Notes: a model not told the origin generated them from the letters alone. A stretch of 44,115 nucleotides of DNA from Rhodospirillales bacterium (GCA_016185145.1 JACPOB010000165.1:1-44115); one strand, 5' to 3'. Counted from the first letter of the stretch, positions 1 through 8,521 are shown. Translations and numbers: made by a program.

Positions 1-2
1 TC

Positions 3-101
3 AACAACAAGATCCGTGTCCTCCAGCGACGCGCCTACGGCCTGCGCGACGAGGAATACCTTCGCCTCAAGGTTCTCACCTGCATGCTTCCCGCGTTATG
101 A
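3..101 (+). CDS. C-terminal end of an IS transposase (cut by the window edge)
   Basis: The first frame that stays open from the left edge encodes 32 residues and stops with TGA at 99-101. It includes the motifs NNKIRVLQRRAYGLRD and EEYLRLKVLT. A basic 'NxKI(R)xxxRRAYG' stretch near the C-terminus is typical of DDE transposases of the ISL3-like type, where it ends the protein. No catalytic residues lie in the window, so activity cannot be judged. The IS terminal repeat would be expected within about the next 100 bp, but I could not identify it without the other end. Transposase identity is likely; the family assignment is from memory and uncertain. Confidence 0.6.
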   Translation, partial: NNKIRVLQRRAYGLRDEEYLRLKVLTCMLPAL

Positions 102-206
102 TCGCCCCAGATCACCCACTCGATTCCCTGAAGACCCAAAGATAAATTGGCCTCCACCTGCACCGTCAATGGAGACTGCGGCGCTCACACCCGATGAGGT
201 ACGCAT

Positions 207-1175
207 ATGCCGCCATCGACGGCAGTCGACACCGATGCGAGGACATGGCCGCTCACCGGCCCGGAAATCCTGCAGCGTCGGCGCGTCAAGGAGCTCCAGC
301 GGCGCACCGACTGGCACGGCCTGGTCTATTTTTGCGGCCATTTGCTGGCCCAGGGCCTGACGGGCGTCGGCATCTGGCTGGCCGGAACGTCGCTCCTGGT
401 CGTGCCGGCCGTGCTGCTGCATGGTTTCGTGCTCGCCCTGTGGTTCGCGCCGATGCACGAATGTACGCATGGCACGGCGTTCCGCACCCGCTCCCTCAAT
501 CGCTTCGTCGGGCTGGTGGCGGGCTTCTTGATCTGGCGGCCGCCGCTCTACTTCAAGTACCGCCACACCGCGCATCACACCTTCACCCAGCATCCCGAAG
601 AGGATCCCGACATCGTGCGGCTGCCGGCAAGCTTCGCAGGCTACGTCTCTGTCGGTCTCGGCCTGTCGTTCTGGAGCAAGCTCTTCACCATCCTGTTCCG
701 TTCGGCGCGCGGCAATTTCGATGAAGCCGAACGCGACTTCATTCCCCCCGAGGAGCTGAAGCGCGTGCGCGATGAGACGCGCTGGTTCCTGGCGATCTAT
801 GTGGCGATCGTCGTGGTCGCCGGGGCAACCGGCCACATCGGCGAGCTGTTGCTCTACTGGATCGTGCCGCGACTGGTGAGTGAACCGTTCCTGCGTCTGA
901 TCCGCATCGCCGAGCACACCGGGGCGGCCGAATCGCCCAACCTGCTCGAGAACACCCGCACCGTTCTGGCCAATCCCGTGCTTTGCTTCCTGTTCTGGAA
1001 CATGCCCTATCACGCCGAGCACCATCTGCTGCCGTCGCTGCCGTTCCATGCTCTGCCCAAGCTGCATGTCGATGTGCGCTCGCACCTGGCGCACCTGTCG
1101 ACCAGTTACTGGGCCGTGCATCGCGAGCTGCTGGCGAAGTTGCGGCGCGGTCCATACCCTTCGGCCGTCAACTAG
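207..1175 (+). CDS. Fatty acid desaturase-family membrane di-iron oxygenase
   Basis: The 322-residue product carries the three histidine boxes of the membrane desaturase/hydroxylase superfamily: HECTH at residues 84-88, HTAHH at 120-124 and HAEHH at 269-273. Together these bind a di-iron centre on the cytoplasmic face. Hydrophobic segments lie at about 40-78, 98-112 and 195-222. Members use O2 and electrons from a ferredoxin or similar carrier to desaturate, hydroxylate or oxidatively dealkylate a substrate. A ferredoxin reductase gene follows 11 bp downstream and a Rieske ferredoxin lies at the far end of the same gene run, so a three-component oxygenase is likely. The surrounding importer and phosphonate monoester hydrolase argue for a small polar substrate rather than a membrane lipid; that is inference. 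The ATG at 207 is the first one giving the whole family-like N-terminus. Confidence 0.85.
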   Translation: MPPSTAVDTDARTWPLTGPEILQRRRVKELQRRTDWHGLVYFCGHLLAQGLTGVGIWLAGTSLLVVPAVLLHGFVLALWFAPMHECTHGTAFRTRSLNRFVGLVAGFLIWRPPLYFKYRHTAHHTFTQHPEEDPDIVRLPASFAGYVSVGLGLSFWSKLFTILFRSARGNFDEAERDFIPPEELKRVRDETRWFLAIYVAIVVVAGATGHIGELLLYWIVPRLVSEPFLRLIRIAEHTGAAESPNLLENTRTVLANPVLCFLFWNMPYHAEHHLLPSLPFHALPKLHVDVRSHLAHLSTSYWAVHRELLAKLRRGPYPSAVN

Positions 1176-1186
1176 GACCGCAAGCA

Positions 1187-2404
1187 ATGTCGGGCGCGAG
1201 GTCGGTGCTGATAATTGGCGCCGGGCATGCCGGCGGCGTGCTGGTCCGCACACTGCGCGACGAGGGTTACGACGGCTGCATCACGCTCCTGGGTGACGAG
1301 CGATGGCTGCCATATGAGCGTCCGCCCCTGTCCAAAGGTCTCTTGCTGGGGCGGCAGTCCCCGGCCGACACCATGCTGCATGATGCAGCCTGGTACAAAG
1401 CGGCGGCGATCACGCTCGGTATCGGCCAGCCGGTGGCCGCCATCGGCGCAGGGTTCGCCAGGCTCTCCGACGGTAGCGAGCTCGCCGCCGACACGGTCGT
1501 GCTCGCCACCGGCGCTTCCCCGCGGCGGATGCGCGTGCCCGGGGCGCACTTGGCCAACGTCGTGTATCTGCGATCGATCGATGACGCGTTGGCCATCCGT
1601 GGCCTGCTGGGCGCAGGGCGCCGGATCGCGATCGTCGGTGCGGGCCTGCTCGGCCTCGAAGCGGCCGCGGCAGCGCGGGTGGCCGGCGCCGACGTCACGG
1701 TGATCGAAGCCGCCGATGGCGCCCTCCGGCGTGTCCTGCCGCGCATCGTCGCTGATCATGTCGTCGGGCTGCATCGTGCTCGCGGCGTCACCTTCCTGTT
1801 CGACACGACCGTGGCCCGCTTCGAAGGGGCCAAGGCAGTCGAGCGGCTGGTTCTCTCGAACGGCGCAACGGTCGCCTCCGACCTTGCGATCGTGGCCATC
1901 GGCGCGGTACCGAACGAGGCGCTCGCCCGCAACGCCGGCCTTGCCGTCGATGACGGTATCCTGGTCGACCAGCATTGTCGGACATCGCTTCCGTCGGTGT
2001 ACGCCGTGGGTGATGTCACGCAGCACTACAACCCCTGGGCCGGCCGGCGATGGCGGTTGGAGAGCTGGCAGAACGCGCAGAACCAGGCGAGGGCCTGTGC
2101 CCAGGTGATCCTCGGTCGGCGGCACGCCTATGCCGAGGTGCCATGGTCGTGGACCGATCAATACGACACCAACGTCCAGTTCGCCGGCCTGCTGAGCGAC
2201 GACCTGCAATTGGTACGGCGCGGCCACGAGGATGGCTCATTCACTATCCTTGCCCTGCAGGGCCGCACCCTTGTCGGCGTCGTGGGCGTCAACCGTCCAC
2301 GCGACGTGCGTGAAGCCCGATCCCTGATCGGCACGCGCAGCCGCTTCCACGCCGAGCAACTGACTGACCATCGCCGCCCGTTGCACGCGGCTTTGGTGGC
2401 CTGA
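1187..2404 (+). CDS. FAD-dependent NAD(P)H:ferredoxin reductase
   Basis: This 405-residue flavoprotein has the two-dinucleotide-binding-domain layout of oxygenase-coupled ferredoxin/rubredoxin reductases. The FAD-binding GAGHAG is at residues 11-16, a LATGASPR segment follows near 106-113, the NAD(P)H-binding GAGLLGLE is at 151-158, and the second FAD contact YAVGD is near 272-276. The C-terminal domain shows the ESWQNAQNQA and VPWSWTDQYD signatures (about 292-327) that I know from bacterial ferredoxin reductases. It would pass electrons from NAD(P)H to the Rieske ferredoxin encoded at 11149 and so to the desaturase-type oxygenase just upstream. The ATG at 1187 was chosen because the Rossmann motif begins a few residues later; the open frame extends further upstream only inside the previous gene. 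Confidence 0.9.
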   Translation: MSGARSVLIIGAGHAGGVLVRTLRDEGYDGCITLLGDERWLPYERPPLSKGLLLGRQSPADTMLHDAAWYKAAAITLGIGQPVAAIGAGFARLSDGSELAADTVVLATGASPRRMRVPGAHLANVVYLRSIDDALAIRGLLGAGRRIAIVGAGLLGLEAAAAARVAGADVTVIEAADGALRRVLPRIVADHVVGLHRARGVTFLFDTTVARFEGAKAVERLVLSNGATVASDLAIVAIGAVPNEALARNAGLAVDDGILVDQHCRTSLPSVYAVGDVTQHYNPWAGRRWRLESWQNAQNQARACAQVILGRRHAYAEVPWSWTDQYDTNVQFAGLLSDDLQLVRRGHEDGSFTILALQGRTLVGVVGVNRPRDVREARSLIGTRSRFHAEQLTDHRRPLHAALVA

Positions 2405-2417
2405 CCGGGAGGACTTC

Positions 2418-3527
2418 ATGATTCGATCGCGAGCGGCCGTCTGCCATGCCGGCGGCGAGCCCATGACCATCGAGACCGTGGACGTCGATGGCCCACGTTC
2501 GGGCGAGGTGCTGGTCGAGATCAAGGCGACCGGGGTCTGCCATACCGACGCGGTTATCCTGTGGGGTATCAACCGCAACTCACCGCTGCCTGCCATTCTG
2601 GGTCACGAGGGTGCAGGCGTCGTGGTCGAGGTCGGCCCCGACGTTGCCTCGCTCGGACGAGGCGACCATGTCATCCCGCTCTACGGCGCGGAGTGCGGCG
2701 TCTGCCGACATTGCCTGAGTGGCCGGACCAACATCTGCTGGGGCACGCGAAAGACGCGTGACCTCGGTGTCCTCCCCGAGGGTACATCGCGCTTCCGGCT
2801 GGGGCGGCAGGCCATCCATCACTTCATGGGTACGTCGACCTTCTCGCGCTACACCGTGGTGCCGGAGGTGGCGCTCGCAAAGATCAGGCCCGACGCGCCG
2901 CTCGACCACGTCTGCCTGCTGGGCTGTGGCGTCACCACGGGCGTCGGAGCGGCCCTGCACGACACCAGGGCCGGCGACAACGTCGCGGTGTTCGGCCTGG
3001 GCGGCGTCGGCGTCAATATCGTGCAGGGCGCTCGCCTCGCCGGTGCCCAGCGCATCATCGGCATCGATCCCAACCCGCTGAAGCGCAGGCTGGCAGCCGA
3101 TTTCGGCGCTACCGACCTGCTCGATCCGTCGGCGCTCGGTGCTGAGCTCGTCAAGGCAGTGCAGGACCTGACCGACGGTGGCGTCGACGTGAGCTTCGAG
3201 AGTTCGGGCGAGCCCGAGGCCATGCGCCAGGCCTTCGAGGTCTGCTGCCTGGGCTGGGGAACGTGCGTGCTGCTGGGCGTCGAGCCGGAAGGGAGCGAGA
3301 TCGGCGTCCGGCCGGTGATGATGCGCTACGGCCGTACGCTTAAGGGCAGCTATTTTGGCGGCGTCAAAGGCCGTTCGCAGCTCGGTCGCTACGTTGACCT
3401 CTTCATGGACGGAAAGATCAAGGTGGCCGAGCTGATCAGCCATGTCCTGCCGATCACCGAGGCCAACCAAGCCTTCGACCTGATGCGCAGCGGTGAATCG
3501 CTGCGCACGGTCCTGCTGCATGAGTGA
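2418..3527 (+). CDS. Zn-dependent alcohol dehydrogenase, class III (formaldehyde/glutathione)-like
   Basis: The 369-residue protein is a medium-chain dehydrogenase. Catalytic zinc ligands are C41 (in VCHTD), H63 (in LGHEGAG) and C170 (in CLLGCG). The structural zinc site is C93, C96, C99 and C107. The NAD-binding GLGGVG is at 193-198. The region after the structural zinc site, including R111 and the MGTSTFSRYTVV stretch, lines up with class III enzymes. In those an arginine at this place binds the carboxylate of S-hydroxymethylglutathione. It could therefore oxidise formaldehyde released by an oxidative demethylation, or another alcohol from the pathway; this is inference. GGGAGGA lies just before the ATG at 2418. 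The stop overlaps the next gene. Confidence 0.88.
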   Translation: MIRSRAAVCHAGGEPMTIETVDVDGPRSGEVLVEIKATGVCHTDAVILWGINRNSPLPAILGHEGAGVVVEVGPDVASLGRGDHVIPLYGAECGVCRHCLSGRTNICWGTRKTRDLGVLPEGTSRFRLGRQAIHHFMGTSTFSRYTVVPEVALAKIRPDAPLDHVCLLGCGVTTGVGAALHDTRAGDNVAVFGLGGVGVNIVQGARLAGAQRIIGIDPNPLKRRLAADFGATDLLDPSALGAELVKAVQDLTDGGVDVSFESSGEPEAMRQAFEVCCLGWGTCVLLGVEPEGSEIGVRPVMMRYGRTLKGSYFGGVKGRSQLGRYVDLFMDGKIKVAELISHVLPITEANQAFDLMRSGESLRTVLLHE

Positions 3528-4356
3528 GATGGCCAACCGCGTTCGCTCCGCCGAGCTGGAGCGGGAGTACGACTTCCGTTGGCGTCATCCTGACCGCGAC
3601 GCGATCCTGGCTCGGTATGCTGCCGAAAGCGAACAGGTCGTGCGTCGACGCACGGCGGTGCTGGACGTGGCCTACGGCAAGGGAGAGCGTGAGCGGGTTG
3701 ATGTCTTTCCCGCTGAGCGTCCCGATGCGCCGGTCCATGTCTTCATCCACGGCGGCTATTGGCGCTCGCACCGCAAGGAGGACTACCGCTTCGTCGCCGA
3801 GGCCGGTCACTCCGCCGGCATGACGACCTTCGTGATCGAGTATGATCTGGCGCCTGCCGTCGATATCGACGCCATCGTGGCGCAGGTCGGTCGCGCCGTG
3901 GATTGGGTGCGCGAGCACGCCCATCGCTTCAACGGCAATCCCGATCGGCTGGTCGTCAGTGGCCATTCGGCTGGCGGCCATCTTGCGGCCATGCTGGCGC
4001 TCGCCGCCAAGGTCGATGGCTGCCTGGCGATCAGTGGCATCTTCGATCTCGAACCGATCTCGCACACGTCGATCGACGACGATCTCCACCTCGATCCCGA
4101 CATGATCCGGCGCAACAGTCCGGTTCGCCTGGCGCGGCCGGGCAGGGCGCCGGTCGTGATTGCCTATGGCCTGGGAGAAACGGCGCAGTTCGCGCAGCAG
4201 GCGCGCAGTTTCGCCGCGGCGCTGGCCCGTGTCGGCAGGCGGCACCGCCTGCTCGCTGTGCCGCACCTGCATCACTACGACATCGTCCTGGAGCTCGGCC
4301 GACCGGACCGGGGGCTCGCCATGGCTTTGTGTGGCTTGGTCGGCAAGAATGCCTGA
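3520..4356 (+). CDS. Alpha/beta hydrolase (formamidase/carboxylesterase-like)
   Basis: This 278-residue hydrolase shows the oxyanion-hole motif HGGYW (residues 77-81) and the nucleophile elbow GHSAG (148-152, Ser150), followed by a late His in the LHHYD segment. HGGYW plus GHSAGGH is the pattern of kynurenine formamidase-like and BD-FAE-type esterases. The substrate is not evident. It could hydrolyse an ester or formyl derivative made by the neighbouring oxygenase and dehydrogenase. It is not the usual S-formylglutathione hydrolase type. The ATG at 3520 overlaps the dehydrogenase stop by 8 nt; an alternative ATG lies at 3529. Its own stop overlaps the LysR start, so the genes are probably co-translated. 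Confidence 0.82.
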   Translation: MSEMANRVRSAELEREYDFRWRHPDRDAILARYAAESEQVVRRRTAVLDVAYGKGERERVDVFPAERPDAPVHVFIHGGYWRSHRKEDYRFVAEAGHSAGMTTFVIEYDLAPAVDIDAIVAQVGRAVDWVREHAHRFNGNPDRLVVSGHSAGGHLAAMLALAAKVDGCLAISGIFDLEPISHTSIDDDLHLDPDMIRRNSPVRLARPGRAPVVIAYGLGETAQFAQQARSFAAALARVGRRHRLLAVPHLHHYDIVLELGRPDRGLAMALCGLVGKNA

Positions 4357-5269
4357 ACGCGCCTCGGCCAAAACCGCCGGAGCGGGGAGGCGGGCGATCA
4401 AGTACATCAATCTCAATCAGCTTCGCTCGTTCTTCGCCGTCGCCGAGCATCGCAGCTTCACGCGGGCGGCGCGCCACCTGAACATCGGCCAGCCGACCAT
4501 CACCACCCAGGTGCGCGCGCTCGAGGAGCGCTATGGCGTCGAACTGTTCCAGAGGTTGCCTGGCAAGATCGCCTTGTCGGAGACCGGCGATGCCCTGCTT
4601 GCCATCGTGCGTCCACTGTTCGAGCTGGAGGCGCAGGCGGTGGCGCTCATGGAGGCGCGCGGCGGCGCTGTCGTCGGGACGCTGCGGGTCGGTTCGGTCG
4701 GACCGTTCTTCGTCATGCGGCTGTTGGCAGCCATGCAGGGCGCGCATCCGACGCTCACGATCTCGCTCAAGACCAGCAATTCCGACGAGATCCTGCGTGA
4801 TGTGCTGGATGGCCGGATCGACGTCGCCGTGGTCGGCGATGTCAGCCCGGATACACGGTTGTCCGCCGTGCCGCTCCGCCGGCAGCCCATTGTCGTCTTC
4901 GTCAATCGCAAGCATCCCTGGAGCCGGCGGAAGCAGATTGGCCTGCAGGACGTGCACGGCCAGCCGATGGTGACGCGCGAGCAGGGTTCGCGCACCCGCG
5001 ACGTGTTCGAGGGCGCCCTGTTCAAGGCCAAGATCAAGCCGCGGGTCGTCATGGAGGTGCCGCGCGAGGCCATGCGTGAAGCCGTCGCTGAGGGTCTGGG
5101 TTTCGGCATCCTGTCGGAGGCCGAGCTGACGCCCGATCCGCGCTTCAAGGCGTTGCGCATTGCCGATGCGGACGCCGCCACGGAAGCTTTCGCTGTCTGC
5201 CTGCAGAATCGCCGCGCGATCCGCTCGATATCCGCTTTCATGGACATCGCCGCACGGGCCCGCTCTTGA
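4349..5269 (+). CDS. LysR-family transcriptional regulator
   Basis: The 306-residue protein has the LysR winged helix-turn-helix at about residues 20-80 (LNQLRSFFAVAEHRSFTRAA, then LNIGQPTITTQVRALEE), followed by a periplasmic-binding-like effector domain with the typical GTLRVGSVGP start. It presumably senses an intermediate of the pathway and controls the flanking genes. Unusually for a LysR regulator it is not divergent from its targets. It sits inside the run, overlapping the stop of the hydrolase (ATG at 4349, TGA at 4354-4356) and pointing the same way as the importer genes. A candidate operator with dyad symmetry lies 50 bp after its stop, upstream of the solute-binding protein gene. 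Confidence 0.92.
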   Translation: MPERASAKTAGAGRRAIKYINLNQLRSFFAVAEHRSFTRAARHLNIGQPTITTQVRALEERYGVELFQRLPGKIALSETGDALLAIVRPLFELEAQAVALMEARGGAVVGTLRVGSVGPFFVMRLLAAMQGAHPTLTISLKTSNSDEILRDVLDGRIDVAVVGDVSPDTRLSAVPLRRQPIVVFVNRKHPWSRRKQIGLQDVHGQPMVTREQGSRTRDVFEGALFKAKIKPRVVMEVPREAMREAVAEGLGFGILSEAELTPDPRFKALRIADADAATEAFAVCLQNRRAIRSISAFMDIAARARS

Positions 5270-5290
5270 CGGTCCGGAAGAGCATGAGCG
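5270..5290. repeat. Partial copy of palindromic repeat family A
   Basis: Directly after the LysR stop the sequence reads CGGTCCGGAAGA followed by GCATGAGCG. The 12-mer is identical to the right arm of the full element at 32147-32215 and is the reverse complement of the left arm at 44076-44115. Only half of the palindrome is present, so it may be a decayed copy. The placement right at a gene end matches the other copies. Confidence 0.5.
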
Positions 5291-5318
5291 ACGGCCATAC
5301 GGACCAGCGATACAGCGC

Positions 5319-5333
5319 ATTCATAATTTGAAT
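5319..5333. promoter_or_regulatory. Candidate LysR-type operator (T-N11-A dyad)
   Basis: ATTCATAATTTGAAT is a perfect ATTCA-N5-TGAAT inverted repeat and contains the T-N11-A pattern of LysR-family binding sites. It is an AT-rich island in GC-rich DNA, between the LysR gene and the solute-binding protein gene, 84 bp upstream of the latter's start. It therefore probably controls the importer half of the island. I saw no equivalent dyad upstream of the desaturase gene. Confidence 0.5.
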
Positions 5334-5416
5334 TGGCGACTTCGGACGCCCGTCTGCACCGTTGAATGGTCGATCGTCACCGCGAAGAAGGACGGTCGCC
5401 TGTCCGGGAGGAAGGG

Positions 5417-6739
5417 ATGAAGAAGCGGGTTGTGGCGGCGCTGAGCGTTGCCTGGTTGGCGTTCAGCGGTTCGGTCGCGAATGCCGCCACCGAGATCCAT
5501 TGGTGGCACGGCCTTGCCGGCGCTCTCGGCGAATGGGTCGACGACCTGGCCAGGGACTTCAACAAGAGCCAGAGCGAATATGTCGTCGTGCCGACCTTCA
5601 AGGGTGGCTATGCCGAATCGATCGCTGCGGCGGTCGCGGCGTTCCGTACGCGCATGCAGCCCCACATCCTGCTGGTGCCGACCTATGCAACGGCGCAGTT
5701 CATGGCCGCACCCGGCGCAGTCGTGCCGGTCTACGACCTGATGGCGCGCAGCGGGCTGAAATTCGATCAGTCGGCCTACCTGCCCGGCGTGGTCGGCTAC
5801 TACACCGATGTCGGCGGCCGCATGCTGTCGCTGCCGTTCAACTCCTCGACCCCAGTCATGTACTACAACCGCGACGCCTTTGCGAAAGCCGGGCTCGACC
5901 CCGACAAGCCGCCGCGCACCTGGCTGGAGTTCGAGGCCGCCGCGCGCAAGTTGGGCGAGGGCGGGCGCTGCGCCTTCACGACGTCCTGGCAGGAATGGGT
6001 GCTGCTCGAGAACCTGTCCGCCTGGCACAACTGGCCGGTCGCCACCAAGCAGAACGGCTATGGCGGACGCGACGCCGAGTTGGTGCTGAACAGCGACCTG
6101 CAGGCGCACCACCTCTCCTGGATGAAGACGATGCTCGACGCCGGCTTGTTCAAGTACGGCGGACGCGGCAACAACGCCCAAGCCTTGTTCACCTCGGGCG
6201 AATGCGCCGTGATGTTCAACTCGTCGGCCGCCTATGCCGGCGTGCGCAAGGAAGCACGCTTCACCTTCGGCATCGGCATGCTGCCGTACTGGCCGCAGTT
6301 CGCCCGTGGTCCCAACAACGAGCCGCAGAACACCATCATCGGCGGCGCGAGCCTGTGGGCGCTCACCGCCACCGATGCGAAGGCCTACAAGGGCGTCGCT
6401 GCCTTCTTCAACTATCTCTCGGACGCCAAAGTCCAGGCGGCTTCGCATCAGCGCACGGGCTACCTGCCGATCACCACGGCGGCCTACGAGACCACGCGCG
6501 CGTCGGGCTTCTACGACAAGAATCCTGGCACTGACGTTTCCATTCGCCAGCTCGATCTCAATCCGCCGACCGAGAACTCGCGCGGCATCCGGTTGGGCAA
6601 TTACCTGCAGATCCAGAACGTCTGGAACGAGGAGCTCGAAGCGATCTGGGGCGGGACCAAGACTCCGCGCCAGGCGCTGGCGGCCATGGACAGTCGCGGC
6701 AACACGCTGCTGCGCCAGTTCCAGTCGGACAACAGGTGA
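5417..6739 (+). CDS. ugpB: ABC transporter solute-binding protein, UgpB-like
   Basis: The 440-residue protein begins with a clear signal peptide (KKR, a hydrophobic stretch, then ANA|AT with cleavage near residue 23). The mature part starts TEIHWWHGLAG, as in the UgpB branch of family 1 extracellular binding proteins, and continues with the FNSSTPVMYYNRDAF segment. UgpB binds sn-glycerol-3-phosphate and glycerophosphodiesters in the periplasm. Here the ligand may differ, since the next genes end in a phosphonate monoester hydrolase. A strong ribosome binding site (GGGAGGAAGGG) precedes the ATG at 5417; an in-frame ATG at 5366 would bury the signal peptide. It opens the importer block ugpB-A-E-C. 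Confidence 0.85.
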   Translation: MKKRVVAALSVAWLAFSGSVANAATEIHWWHGLAGALGEWVDDLARDFNKSQSEYVVVPTFKGGYAESIAAAVAAFRTRMQPHILLVPTYATAQFMAAPGAVVPVYDLMARSGLKFDQSAYLPGVVGYYTDVGGRMLSLPFNSSTPVMYYNRDAFAKAGLDPDKPPRTWLEFEAAARKLGEGGRCAFTTSWQEWVLLENLSAWHNWPVATKQNGYGGRDAELVLNSDLQAHHLSWMKTMLDAGLFKYGGRGNNAQALFTSGECAVMFNSSAAYAGVRKEARFTFGIGMLPYWPQFARGPNNEPQNTIIGGASLWALTATDAKAYKGVAAFFNYLSDAKVQAASHQRTGYLPITTAAYETTRASGFYDKNPGTDVSIRQLDLNPPTENSRGIRLGNYLQIQNVWNEELEAIWGGTKTPRQALAAMDSRGNTLLRQFQSDNR

Positions 6740-6785
6740 AAGCTTTGAGGCGGATCGCGCAACGCTCATCTTCCAGCGTCGTTTG

Positions 6786-7667
6786 ATGAATTTCCGCAAT
6801 CGTCTGCTGCCCTATCTGCTGCTGGCTCCGCAGGTCGCCGTCACGCTGGTCTTCTTCATCTGGCCGGCGTGGCAGGCAATCCACCAGTCGGTGTTTCGCG
6901 AGGACCCGTTCGGTCTCAGTCGGCGCTTCGTCGGCACCGAGAACTTCGAGCGGCTGTTCGCCGACCCGAGCTACTGGCACTCGCTGCGCATTTCCATCGT
7001 GTTCGCCATCGCGGTGTCGGTGCTTGCGCTGGCAGCCGCGCTGTTGCTGGCCAACGCGGCCGACCAGGTGCTGCGGGCGCGCCGTTTCTATCAGACCCTG
7101 CTGATCTGGCCCTATGCCATCGCGCCGGCGGTCGCGGGGGTGCTGTGGCTGTTCCTGTTCGCGCCAGTGGTCGGTGTTGTGCCCTACGCGCTGCAGCAGG
7201 AATTCGCCTTCACCTGGAACCACCGTGTCAGCGGCGCCCAGGCCATGATCCTGGTCATCCTGGCCGCGGTGTGGAAGCTGATCTCCTACAACTTCATCTT
7301 CCTCCTCGCGGGCCTCCAGGCCATCCCGAAATCGGTACTCGAGGCGGCCAGCATCGACGGCGCAAGCCCGACGCGACGCTTCTGGACGATCGTCGTGCCA
7401 CTGCTCTCGCCCACCACCTTCTATTTGCTGGTGGTGAACAACATCTATGCCTTCTTCGACACGTTCGGCTTGATCCACGCCGTCACCGGAGGCGGGCCCG
7501 GCAGCCCCGGCGCGACCAGCATCCTCGTCTACAAGGTGTACAAGGATGCCTTTCTGGCTCTCGACCTCGGATCGTCGGCGGCGCAGTCGGTCGTGCTGCT
7601 GGTCATCGTCACCGCGTTGACCGTCGTGCAGTTCCGGGTCATCGAGCGGCGCGTCCACTATTCATGA
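6786..7667 (+). CDS. ugpA: ABC transporter permease, UgpA-like
   Basis: The 293-residue protein is a six-helix inner-membrane permease of the MalF/UgpA type. It has the EAA loop (LEAASIDGASPTRRF, near residues 188-202) that docks on the ATPase, and the conserved TGGGPGSPGATSIL segment near the last helices. It partners the UgpE-like permease whose ATG overlaps this stop codon (ATGA at 7664-7667). The ATG at 6786 comes 46 bp after the ugpB stop. The open frame continues far upstream but only as a shadow inside ugpB. Confidence 0.88.
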   Translation: MNFRNRLLPYLLLAPQVAVTLVFFIWPAWQAIHQSVFREDPFGLSRRFVGTENFERLFADPSYWHSLRISIVFAIAVSVLALAAALLLANAADQVLRARRFYQTLLIWPYAIAPAVAGVLWLFLFAPVVGVVPYALQQEFAFTWNHRVSGAQAMILVILAAVWKLISYNFIFLLAGLQAIPKSVLEAASIDGASPTRRFWTIVVPLLSPTTFYLLVVNNIYAFFDTFGLIHAVTGGGPGSPGATSILVYKVYKDAFLALDLGSSAAQSVVLLVIVTALTVVQFRVIERRVHYS

Positions 7668-8521
7668 TGTCTGCCGTCGCCCGACGCCATCTTGGTCGTG
7701 CGCTGTTCCGGCACGGCGTCCTGCTGGTCGGCGTCTTCATCGTCGCCTTCCCGGTCTGGGTTGCCTTCGTCTCCTCGACGCTGACCTTGCCGGACATCCG
7801 CAGCGTGCCGATGCCGCTCCTGCCCGGCGACCAGGGCCTCGACACCTATTGGCGCGTGCTGATGCAGGGCGGCGGACGCCTGTCGCAGGGCACGCCCGTG
7901 CTCGAGATGCTGGGCAACAGCCTGGTCATGGCGCTGTGCGTGGCGGCGGGAAAGATCGCCATCTCCTTCACCTCCGCCTTTGCCATCGTCTATTTCCGCT
8001 TTCCCCTTCGGATGTTTTTCTTCTGGCTGATCTTCGTCACCCTGATGTTGCCGGTCGAGGTGCGCATCCTCCCGACCTTCGAGGTCGTGGCCAATCTCGG
8101 GCTGTTGAATTCGTTCGGCGGTCTGGTCATTCCGCTGATCGCTTCTGCTACGGCGACGTTCCTGTTCCGGCAGTTCTTCATGACCGTGCCGCGCGAGCTG
8201 GTCGAGGCCGCGCGCGTCGACGGCGCCGGACCGCTGCGCTTCATGCGCGACGTCCTGATGCCGTTGTCGGTGACCAACATCGCCGCGCTCTTCGTCGTGC
8301 TCTTCATCTACGGCTGGAACCAGTATCTCTGGCCGCTGCTGGTGGCCGACAAGCTGCAGACGGTCGTGATCGGAGTCTACCGGATGCTGGCGGTCGGCGA
8401 TGATGCGGTCGACTGGCCGTCGGTGATGGCGACCACGATGCTGGCGATGCTGCCGCCTGTCGCCGTCGTGATCCTGATGCAGCGCTGGTTCATCAAAGGC
8501 CTGGTCGAAACGGAAAAATGA
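7664..8521 (+). CDS. ugpE: ABC transporter permease, UgpE-like
   Basis: The 285-residue partner permease of the MalG/UgpE type has a single N-terminal helix, then a core of five helices with the EAA loop VEAARVDGAGPLRF near residues 183-196 and the YGWNQYLWPLL segment typical of this branch. It forms the heterodimeric channel with the UgpA-like protein. The start overlaps the previous stop, and the stop overlaps the start of the ATPase gene (ATGA at 8518-8521), indicating translational coupling through the importer. MM at the start leaves 7664 and 7667 equally possible. Confidence 0.88.
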   Translation: MMSAVARRHLGRALFRHGVLLVGVFIVAFPVWVAFVSSTLTLPDIRSVPMPLLPGDQGLDTYWRVLMQGGGRLSQGTPVLEMLGNSLVMALCVAAGKIAISFTSAFAIVYFRFPLRMFFFWLIFVTLMLPVEVRILPTFEVVANLGLLNSFGGLVIPLIASATATFLFRQFFMTVPRELVEAARVDGAGPLRFMRDVLMPLSVTNIAALFVVLFIYGWNQYLWPLLVADKLQTVVIGVYRMLAVGDDAVDWPSVMATTMLAMLPPVAVVILMQRWFIKGLVETEK

